A stretch of 64,000 nt of DNA from the NCBI GenBank assembly GCA_963678255.2, contig CAXXTW010000002.1, positions 434,001 to 498,000 on the forward strand, written 5' to 3'. The notes below the pieces were generated by a model, which saw nothing but the letters and a program-made list of their open reading frames with translations, ran no database searches and had not been told where the DNA came from. The position numbers and the translations under genes were made by a program. The DNA comes from G963678255 sp963678255 (lineage in GTDB: Bacteria; Cloacimonadota; Cloacimonadia; Cloacimonadales; WRIO01). Positions 1 through 12,000 of this stretch are shown here, in pieces. Every line of letters begins with the position of its first letter. The first letter of the stretch is position 1.

Positions 1-3000
1 TCCTCCTATATACTGACATTTCAAGCAGAAACTGCTGAGTTATATGCAAGCATGATTACTAAAACACAGGTGATTTTACTTTCAGATTCATATAAACCCG
101 TTCATGAGGGGATCATAGTCATTCCAGTAAATCAGTTTTTTGACTTTTTAAAGAAAAATGAATTACAAGAAAAAGCACAAACTATAGATACAGATTTCAT
201 TTGGATAAATCCTAATGCGATCAATCTAGCAATGCAAGAAGAGTATTCAATACATAAATATAAGAATGAAACAATTGATGGTGATTGGCATGTAAATCAA
301 CCATCATTTGAGGATAGAATAGATTTTTATCAATCGTTAACCGATCATATTGAAAAGAATTTAGCTTGGCAAGATACAACCTATTACCAAAGAGTCATGA
401 AGGAAATCAACAGTGGTCAAACAAAATGGCATTGTTCGAATGAGTATGAATTCAAACAGAGATGCCTCGATTTAGATAATCAATACATAAATATGAAAAA
501 TATTGGATATTGTCAGGATCCAAACAAGGATTTTGTGGAAATCAATATTGGAGAAAATGGGGAGATAATCTTTAATAATGGACGTCATCGTTTATGCATT
601 TCCAAAATCCTTAATATACCTTTAATTCCTGTTAAAGTTACAGTTCGTCATCAAAAATGGGTCGATTTTAAAAAAGAGATTGAAGGTTACGCCAATAAAA
701 ATAATGGTTTTGTCTATGCACCTCTTGATCATCCAGATCTTTCTGAATTTCGCTATTATCATACTGGAAGAATTGATGAAATCGTCAAACACATAAACTC
801 TGAAAGTAAAACAGTTCTTGATATTGGTACTCATTGGGGATATATGTGCAGTCGATTAGAAGAAATTGGAAAGGAATGTACGGCTGTTGAAATCAATAAA
901 GAACCTTTTTATTTTCTGAATAAACTAAAAATTGCCAATAATAAACGCTATCATACTATTAATCAAGATATATTTTCTTACACAGATAGTCATCATGACT
1001 TTGATACAGTTTTAGCACTTAATATTTTCCATCATTTTATAAAAACACCAGAATTGCATCAATTGTTGGTTAAAATGCTAAAATCCTTAAATATGAAAGA
1101 AATGTTTTTTCAAGCCCATCGAACAGATGAAAACCAGATGCAAAATGTCTATAAAAACTACGAACCTGAAGAATTTGTTCAGTTTATTATTGATCATTCA
1201 TGCTTAACTGATTATTATTTTATAGAGTCTTACAATGGTCGAAAAATGTTTAAGATTTTTAAGCAAGAGAAAGAGATACATACTGAACCTGAAAGAAACA
1301 AAGATTTCAGCGACTTAAAAGTCTTATTCTTATCTTTTTTAAGTACAACTCATCCTCAGATCATGTTAAAAATTGATGAACAATATCAGGCTATGAAACT
1401 GGTCAATCCTTTAACAGAGTGTTTGGTTATCGGTAATTCAGAAAAGGATTACCAGAATACATTCAGTTTTGGTTTTGTTGATCTTGATGTTAATCGCTTA
1501 TCTCGATTTGAAGCTGCTGATTTGGCAATACAGGAAATGAACCCTGATGTAGTTTACTTGAGATATCCCATTGCCAATAAAGATTTACTAAAACTTTGTA
1601 CAAAATACTCAAATATTGTTTTTGAGCATCAATCCATGGAACTTCCAGAATTAGAAAAAGGTAATCAAGTTCTATATAAAAATGAGTTTGAATGTGGAAA
1701 TGCTTGCATTGAAAAATCATTAGCTTTAGTTGGAGTAACTGACCAAATTGTAAATTATGAATTATCTCGTATACACATCAAAAAGCCTCATTTAGCTAAC
1801 CCAAATGGTATTTATAGCTCGCGTTATGTAATACAGCCAAGAAAGGCGTTTAATGGTGTTATACATGCCTTATGTATTGCTGATTTTCGCTATTGGCATG
1901 GTTTAGATAGGCTTATTGCCGGATTAAAGAAATATGGTGCATCGAGAGATATGGTAATCCATTTGGTTGGTTTTGGTCCTGAATTAGAAACTTACAAGAA
2001 AATGATAGAAGAGAGTCATCTATCTCAATATTTTGTTTTTGAAGGAAAACTAAATTCTGAAGAAATTCTAGAATTATCAAGGTTATGTCATATTGGGATT
2101 GGTGTTTTAGCTGCTAAGAGAAAAGGGTTAACCGAAACTTGTGCTTTGAAACATAGAGAATACTTCGCTCTTGGACTACCTTTTGTTTTTGCAGGGAAAG
2201 ATACAGATTTTGAAAAAGCTCAGGATTATATTTTACAGATTCATGATGATGAATCCCCTCTTGATATTTCTGACATAGAGTTTTTAGCTTTACGTTTTAT
2301 TAAAGATCCAACAATGACAGACAAGATCAGACAATATGCAAAGGAAAATCTTGATTGGGAGATCAAAGCAAAAATTCTGATGGAATTTCTTTCTCAATTT
2401 AATAAAAAAAAAACTAAAAGTTCTACAATATCTTCAGAAAAACATGATAGTAAAGATAACCTACTAGCTTGTTCTTTATTTACACAGGCAACTACTTTAC
2501 TTTATGAGCATAAGTTTAAAGAAGCAACTTACACAATGAAAGAATACAGAGCTATAGTCGATTATAATACTTTTAAAAAAAAAGATAATAGACCTATCAG
2601 AAACCCAAAAGTATCAATTGTTGTCGTATGTTATAATACCAATCAACTTTTATTAGAATGTTTGGCTTCTCTAGAAAAACAAAATTTTGATAATTTTGAA
2701 GTTATTGTTGTGAATAATGGTTTGAATGATGCCGTCGTAGATGAATTAAATGCCTTACCTCTTTTGCATATTCAATGTCCAATGAATTTTATTCTATCCG
2801 AAGGAAGGAATATTGGAGTCCATTTTTCAAAATCTGAGATTATTGCCTTTTTAGATGATGATGCATTAGTTCCAGAAAATTATGTTCAAAGCATTATTCA
2901 AGCTTTTTCTACTTTAGATATTAAGGCTTTACGGGGTAAAGTTTTACAAAAAACAGAGAATCAATATGGAAATTATGCAAAACATTATGATTTTGGAAAT

Positions 3001-6000
3001 CATCCTTTTCCATACTATATCAATACAGAAGGAAACTCTGCTTTTTTAAAATCTTCATATTGTGAGTTTAATGGGATGAATCCTTTACTCTTTGGTGGTG
3101 AAGGTGCAGAATTATCCTATAGACTTGCAAAAAAATATAGTAATAATTGTTGTATTTATTGGCCTTACACAATCATATATCATGATTATGCAAAGAATGA
3201 CACGACTCTACATACAAAACTCGATAGACATGAATTAATGAGTCAATATTACCATTACTTACATACAGATTTTGATAATTATCTGGATTTTTTAAAAAAG
3301 AAACTTAAAGATTACTCTCAAACTCAAAAGGGTGTGAAAGCCTGTTCTTTTAAAAATGAAGCAATGAAAGAATTATTTATAAACTCCATTTCTCATGGTT
3401 GGGTCGACAGATTAAAGTTATATATTCCAGTAATAACCGCAGTTCAAACAATCAGGTTTATCTCAAACCCTACCATTTCCACTATAATCATAACAACAAA
3501 TCCCTCTAAAGATGTTGAAGACTGTCTTTTAGCATTAATAAAAGAAAATCAGCAAAATGAAATCCTTTTAATTAACAATGGGGCAGATCACTCAAAATTT
3601 ACAACCTTAACTCCTCTTTGTCACAGTTTTATTGATTTGAATAAAAATACCGGAGCCTACCTTTCACGTAATATTGGGGCTTTAATGGCTCATGCTCCTG
3701 TTCTTCTGTTTTTAGATGATGATGCTTTGCCTTCAGAAGGTTTATTAGAAGCTCATGTAGAATTACATAAGACTCATGATATTTATGTCGCTAGAGGAAG
3801 AATACTAACCAAAACTGCTGGAACAGAAAAACCAGCACATTATGATCTAGGAAATAAAATTATTCCTATGTTTTCTGATATTGAAGGAAATACCTCATAT
3901 AAATCTGGTACATTTTTTAAAGTTGGGGGATGGGATGATGCTATCATTATGGGCGGTGGTGGTGTCGATCTTTCTATCCGATTATTCCAAATTGATTCAG
4001 ATTACAATAAACAAATCTATTCGCCAAATCCTTTGATTTATCATGATTTTAAGAAGGACCCAGTCAAACAAGAAAGAAAAATAAAACTACAAGAAGAATC
4101 TAGAAAAAGATTGAAATTAAAACATCCCAATTGGGATGCCTATATCCAATCCTGGTCAAAATTAGATAATCCCTTTATTAATCAAGATAATCAAGATAAC
4201 GTAAAGCCATTCATTTCCATCTGTATCCCTACTTATAACCGTTCTAGATTTTTAAAAGAGGCTATTAACAGTGCGTTAAATCAAGTTTATGATAATTATG
4301 AGATTGTCATTGTGGATGATGGTTCAACCGACGACACTGAACCCGTTGTTTCAAGTTTCAATTCTGAAAAGATCCGATATTTTAAAAAGAATAATGAAGG
4401 TCGTCCGAAAACTCGTAATTTCTTGATTAAGCAAGCAAAAGGAGATTATCTTCTTTGGTTGGATGACGATGATTTGTTATCTAATCTAATATTATTTAAA
4501 TATACTCAAGTTTTAAAAAATGATCCACAAATTGATATCATGTATACAGATATTGAGGTGTTTGATCAAGAGACGAAACAAATAGTCAATCATTACAAAG
4601 CTGTTGACTATACTCATGACACTTCATTAATATTAGAAAATTTAATCATAAAATCTGGTATTACTTTCCCAGGATCACTCATAAAAAAAAAACTTATAGT
4701 CGAAGCGGGTTGTTTTGATGAACAGTTTTTGAGAGCACAAGACAATGAATTATGGACAAGATTGGTAATAAATACGAGGTATTACAAATTTGAAGAAGAT
4801 CTTTATCAAATTAGAATCCATAAAGATAATGTTTCTTCTGGTGAAAACCTTTCAATAGATACATCTTATGAAGCTTTGGTTATTAAAAACATTGTTAAAA
4901 ATTACCCTCTAGCTACTGTATTTCCAAACATAAAATTTGATTCCAAAGATTCAAAAGAACAAGCTTGTTTTAATATTGCAAAGGGATTATTTAGGTTTTC
5001 AGATTGTTATAATACCTTGAAGATCTTAGATACTTGTCATTTCCATGATTTTGAACCTCTTTTGAAATTATATGCAAAAGCATTGGTAGGTACACGTCAA
5101 TATAGTCAAGCAATTGACTGTTATGAAAAACTGAATCATGCCTTGAATAATACCCAATATATTAAGAATATATCTAACGTAAAAATTATGAGTATGATAG
5201 ATGATAAAATATCAAAAGATATAGACCTAAATCCCGAAGAAAATACCTTTATTGAGCAAATTATACAAAACATAGGATTTTATCCAGCGATCTATTATGT
5301 CTATCTTGCAGAAAAAACTAAGGATTCAATAACATCGCTTCAGTATCTAATAAAAGCTATGGTTACAAATCCCCAAGACCAAGAAATTTATGACAAAGCA
5401 TTAAGAGTTGCTAATATACTTGGAAAACGCTCTTTAGTTGAAAGTGCTCTACAACGCATACTTGTGCCTGTTATTTTCAATCAGAAGAAAGCTACCTCAC
5501 CACTTGTCTCTGTCATTTTACCAACCTATAATCGTCCGGATAGATTACTTCATGCTTTGCAAAGCATTAATAATCAGAGTTATGATAACATTGAAGTGCT
5601 TGTTGTTAATGATGGAGGTATCTCTTTAGCTGATTTGATCAATAAAACACAAAAAGAGTTTAAGATTAAAATTAACCTCATTGAACTTGAAAAGAATTCT
5701 GATCGTTGTGTGGCTAGAAATACAGGAATAATTAAGGCGCAAGGACAGTATATTAGCTATCTTGATGACGATGATTGTTATTATCCTGACCATATAGATA
5801 CTTTAGTGAAACAATTAGAGTCAAGTGAATATAAAGTTGCTTATACAGATGCTTTTAAAGCATATAAAGTTAAAGATTTAAATGGTGTTTACCAAACACA
5901 AAAGAAAGAATGTGCTTTTTCAGTTGATTTTGATAAAGAAAGACTTTTTATTGAGAATTATATACCCATATTGTGTTTAATGCATAGAAAAGAATGTTTA

Positions 6001-9000
6001 ATTAAAATAGGACTATTTGATTTAGAAGTAAAAAGAACAGAAGATTGGGATTTATGGATGCGACTGGCTTTGAATTATCCTTTTAAACACATTAAAAAGA
6101 CGACTTGTGAGTTTTCTTGGGTTGATGATGGTTCTAATTCTATGAGTTCAGCAAAAGAACCATTTATTTGGTCTGGATTTAATATGTTTTATAAATACAT
6201 TGATTTTGCTAAAAACATACTAAACGTTAAAGCAAAGCATGATAAAAATATTGCCTATTACATCAGAAAAATCTCAGATAACTTAAATAAAGCAAAACAA
6301 GAGAATCGTAAAGATTTTTGGCTTGATTATAAAACTGATAGTGTCACACACTTTATTCAACGATTAACCTTTCTTTCAGAACAGTATGTTCAAGACAAAA
6401 ACAAAATAATCGAATTAATTGAACTTGCAAAATCTATTAATTCAACACCTAAAAAATCAGATCTTAATGTTGTTGCAGTCAGTTCACATACAGTGGAAAA
6501 AAACTTAAATAAATGGTCTAAATACAATTGGGATAATCAAGGTGATGAATGGTCAACTGTTTGGGGAAGTACAGAGAATTTATGGAATAATACAATTCTT
6601 CCAAGAATAAAAAATGCAATCCCAGTTAACAGTATCTTAGAAATTGCTCCAGGCTTTGGCCGTTGTACACAGTTTCTTTTAGAGAATTGTGATCAATATG
6701 TTGGTATAGATTTAACTCCTAAGTGTGTAGAAGCTTGTAAAGAAAGATTTAAACACTATAATTATGCTAGATTTTATACAAATGATGGACAATCTCTTGA
6801 AATAGTAGAATCTAACAGTATAGATTTTGTGTTTAGTTGGGATTCTTTTGTCCATATACAAGCAGAAGTTGTTAGATGTTATTTGCAACAAATCTCTGCG
6901 AAATTAAAAAAAGGTGGCTGTGGTTTTATCCATCATTCAAATATCGGATTCTATATGGATTCAAATGGTCTATTAACTGTTGAAAACAAGCATTGGCGTG
7001 CTCCTAATATGTCGGCAGAGTTGTTTCGTGGGTTCTGTCTTGAGTTTGGTTTGAAATGTGTTTCACAAGAAATCATTGCTTGGGGTGGAAAAATACTCAA
7101 TGATTGTTTCTCTTATTTTTATAAACCACTGAGTTTTGATCTTGATGAAACTATAATCTTCGAGAATGTCAATTTTATGAAACAAATCTCACAACCTCCA
7201 ATTTTTGATATTGATACGATTTATCCAAACAGAAAGAAAATCAGTAGTGTTATTACAAAAGCTACAAATCAAGAAAAGCCCTTTTATTCTCATCGGGGAT
7301 ATTGTCCTTGTTGTGAACAAGAAGTCGTTTTCGAAGCAAAAGATAGTTGGTTTCGTGATAGTCTAAAATGTAGTCATTGTCATTCTCTTCCTCGAGAAAG
7401 AGCATTGCTCGTCACTATTCAGAAGTATTTTCCCAATTGGAAAGAACTCATGATTCATGAATCGTCTCCTTGTGCAAAAAGAGGGGCAAGTTTAAAGTTA
7501 AAAAGTGCTAAACATTATTTAGCTTCTCAATATTTTCCTGACAAACCTCTCGGTGAGGTTCACCTTGACTTTAGGAATGAAGATTTGGAAAAACAAACAA
7601 TTCCAGATGCTTCTTTTGATCTTGTCATCACACAAGATGTTATGGAACATCTTTTTAATCCTCAGAAAGCTTTTTCAGAAATTGCCAGAACTTTAAAAAA
7701 TGGTGGTGCTCATATTTTTACCGTACCATTAATCAATAAGAAGGAAGAGACAGAAGTTTGGGCAACTTTAGGTGAAAATAATGAACCTGTCTTTAAAAAA
7801 ACACCTGAGTGGCATAGTAATCCAATCAATTCTAAGGGATCACCTGTTACGATGCATTGGGGTTTTGACATCGTTGATTATATAAAAAAATATAGCGGTC
7901 TTGATACAATTATTGAAACAATCGATAATATTGATATGGGTATCAGAGCTGAATATATAGATGTTTTGGTGAGTAAAAAAACTCAGATGATGATGACTCC
8001 TTCACTTGAGAATGAAACCAAGAGTTTTAAGGAAAATACTGAACAAAATAAATCAGCCTCAGATATTAAATATCTAGCTTTTTATCTTCCACAGTTTCAT
8101 CCAATTCCAGAGAATGATCTGTGGTGGGGGAAAGGTTTTACTGAATGGACCAATGTTACAAAAGCAAAACCTCTTTTTGAAGGTCATTATCAACCCCATA
8201 AGCCAGATGTACTTGGTTATTATGATCTGAGAGATTCTATTGCTCGTGAAAAGCAAGCAAAACTGGCTAAACAATATGGTATTGATGGATTTATTTATTA
8301 TCATTATTGGTTTAATGGTAAAAGGCTTCTTGGGACACCTATCGATGAAGTATTAAAAAGTGGAAAACCCGATTTACCTTTTTGTTTTTGTTGGGCAAAT
8401 GAAGACTGGACAAGAGCTTGGGATGGGAAAACGGGTGAAATTCTCATTGGACAAAATTACTGTGATGAGGATGATCGTGAACATATCCGGTTTTTGATAA
8501 AAAGCTTCAATGATCCTCGATATATCAGGATTGATGATAAACCTCTCTTTCTCGTTTATCGTGCTAATAAAATGCCAAATTCAATAAGAACAACGAATAT
8601 TTGGCGCGAGGAAGCAAAACTTGCTGGATTAAAAGGATTGTTTCTCTGTCGCGTAGAAAGCTTTAGCGATGAAAAAAATGATCCACTTGAAATTGGGTTT
8701 GATGCCTCAATTGAATTTCAACCTGATTGGCAGAATCTTAGTAAAGTTCATTATCAAGTTTTAGAAAATAATACAAAAGCCTATTTATATAATGATGTGG
8801 TTGATCATATGATTACAAAACCTGAAGTCACTTACAAACGTTTTCATGGCGTCACTCCTTGCTGGGATAATAGTGCTCGCAGAAAAGCAAATGCTTGTAT
8901 CTTGCATGATTGTCAACCAAGATATTTTAAGAAATGGTTAGAAAATGCAACTCAAAAAACAATGCAAAATCCTAACATTCGAGAAAAGTTAGTCTTCATA

Positions 9001-12000
9001 AATGCCTGGAACGAATGGGCTGAAGGAAATCATCTAGAACCAGATCAAAAGTATGGAACAAGTTATCTTGAGTCAGTCCTAGCGGTTAAAAAAGAAACAT
9101 CTCAGCAGACTTTAATATTAGAAAAACCGATAGTCTCGATCATCATACCCGTCTGGAACAAAGTTGGTTTTACGAAACAATGTTTAGACAATGTGTTAAC
9201 AAATACTCAAGATGTTCCCTATGAGATAATTGTGGTGGATAATGCCTCAACCGATCATACTTTGACTGTCTTGAATGAGTTTAAAAAAATGCACTTGTTA
9301 AAACAAGAGGATTCTGATAAAAGGTCACTTCTTAATTTTAGATTTATACATAATCAAGAAAATTTAGGTTTTTCAAAAGCGAATAATCAGGGTGCAGCTC
9401 TTGCTGAAGGGAAATATCTTGTTCTTCTTAACAATGATACCATTCCGACAAAAGGCTGGTTATCAACGATGGTAAACACTCTTGAGTCCGATCCAAAAAT
9501 TGGTATAGTTGGTGTTAAACTCCTTTATCCTAATGATTCTATTCAACATTGTGGTGTTGTCATGCGACGAGACAGACAATTCTTCAAACATCCATATAAA
9601 CATGTTCATAAAGATCATCCTATCGTAAATAATCTCAAACAATGGGATGCTGTAACAGCTGCTTGTTTAATCACAAGAAAAAAACTCTATATGGAAAATG
9701 GGGGACTTGATGAGACTTTTGTGAACGGTTGTGAAGACATAGATTATTGTTGTTTTGTTAGAAGCAAGGGCTTCAAGATTTTGTATCAACCCAAATCTGT
9801 TGTTTATCACTTTGAAAGTCAAACACCTAGAATTTCCAATAATGATGAAGAAAACTTCGCTTATTTTATCTCTAAATGGGGGAATAATTCTGTTAAAACA
9901 GAACATGAAATATTCTCTGAAGATGGTTTTTGGAAATTAAATGGAAATACATACATTCATCAATACAATAATTACGTAATCGAATGGGATAATGAACTCA
10001 AAAAAGCACAAGATAATGATAATAAAGATGAATTGACTAGACTCAATAAACTACTGAAACATCTCTATACTGTTCCAGAATGGACAATAACAGAGAGTTT
10101 CCAACCTAGACCTGAAGACTATCATAAAGTATCAAGCAATACCATTGCTAACCCTCAGGTTATTCCACTCTTCCAAATTGAAAAAAGTATTATAGAACAA
10201 GCTCAACCTATAAAAAAAACAAAAATACTCTTTGTTTGTCACGATTTCCCCCCTTACCGATATGCAGGAGCTCAACTTTATGCCTTGAATTTAGCAAAAG
10301 AGATGAATAAAACAGCAAATCTTGAAGTTGATATTTTTCATCCTGTTTTCAGAGAAAAGGATGTTAAATATGGAACTATTGAAAAATCAAGTTTTGAAGA
10401 TCTTACTGTTTACAAGCTTTATAAACCTTTACAAAAAAGGCAGTATGATTGTATTAAAAGCGAACTAGTTGAGAAAGCATTTGATGAATTTTTAACAAAC
10501 AATCACTATGACATTATTCATTTTCATGGTTTAGGTCAGTTATCTGGTTCTCCTGTCGAGGTTGCATTTAAGCATAAGATCAAAACAATTATGACCTTTC
10601 ATGATTATTGGTTTATTTGTGAGGAATGGCACATGGTTTATCCTGATCAGGAAATCTGCTCAGGACCAGAAAGTATTGGAAAATGCACAGACTGCTTAAT
10701 AAAATATCATTATGAAGGTAATCAAGACTCTAAACTTAAAAATTCAGTTTTAGAGTATAAAGAACTAAGGCGAGATTATTTTCTAGCTCTTTTTAAATCC
10801 ATTGATATAAAAATTGCTCCGAGTCAATATCTTAAACATAAGTTTGAACAGTATGGCTTTACAAACATCAATGTTCTCCCTCTTGGTTTTATAAGCCAAG
10901 AACCTGTTGTAAAAATTAAAAATGAAAAAATCATATTTGGTTATGCAGGACAAATTATCAAAAGAAAAGGAATAAAAACCTTGATTGATGCTTTTCAAAG
11001 TATTCCAAAAAACTGTGCAGAACTTCATATCTATGGTAAATTTAATGAGAATAAATTTACTTCAGCTCTCTTTGTGGAAATTGCAAGTATAGAAAATGTC
11101 AAATATTTTGGTGCATATGTTCCGGAAGATTTACCTAAGGTATTTGCAACTTTTGATATCGCAGTTATCCCTTCATTAATGGAAAACTATCCTTTACTTG
11201 TCCAGGAAGCTTATTTGTTTAAGACTCCTGTTATTGCTAGTAGAGCAGGAGGAATTCCTGAATCAGTCAAAGATGATTTTAATGGGTTATTATTTGAGGC
11301 TGGTAATGTTTTAGACTTAAGAAGTTGCTTATTAAGAGTCTGCTCTGATAAAACCATTATAGATCAATTAACAGCTAACATTTCTGATGTCAAGAGTATC
11401 AATACTGATATTCTCGATTATGCAAATCTCTATGGTTTAAACCCAAAAGAGATTCAAATAGTAAAGTCTTCTACAAAAAGCTTAACTATTCAGTTTTATG
11501 TCTATAAAAATGTTCATTGGCCCATGTTTGAAAATCTTTATCATTACATCAAACAGCAAGATAAGGTTAAAGAAATTGTTATTTGTATTCCAAATATTCT
11601 TAACTTGACTCAAGATCTAAATTATACTGATTTCAATAAAATAATGGCTCTACCTGAAAGAAAGATTCAAAATCCTCGAGATGCTCATGCTGATATTACT
11701 TTTATCGCTGATACGATTGCTGGAAAAGTAAAAGATTGTGGTTATATCGTTAATGTGGGTCATGGCACTATATCTAAAGGTTATTACTTCACAGAAAGTA
11801 TCTGGACAGAAAGAGAAAATTGGGTTGATCTTCTTTGCGTTCCTGGTCCATATGCTAAAAACCAATTTGATCAAACACTTAAAACAAGAGTTGTTTCTAC
11901 TGGAATGCCCAAACTTGATCCAGTCTTTTCAGGATATTACAATCGAGATTACCTTTGCAATTTACTCAATTTAGATAAAAAGAAAAAAATTGTACTCTAT

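Noticed and set aside
11650..11974. Opposing ORFs inside the giant gene
   Set aside because: Out-of-frame shadows of a conserved CDP-glycerol-type domain.
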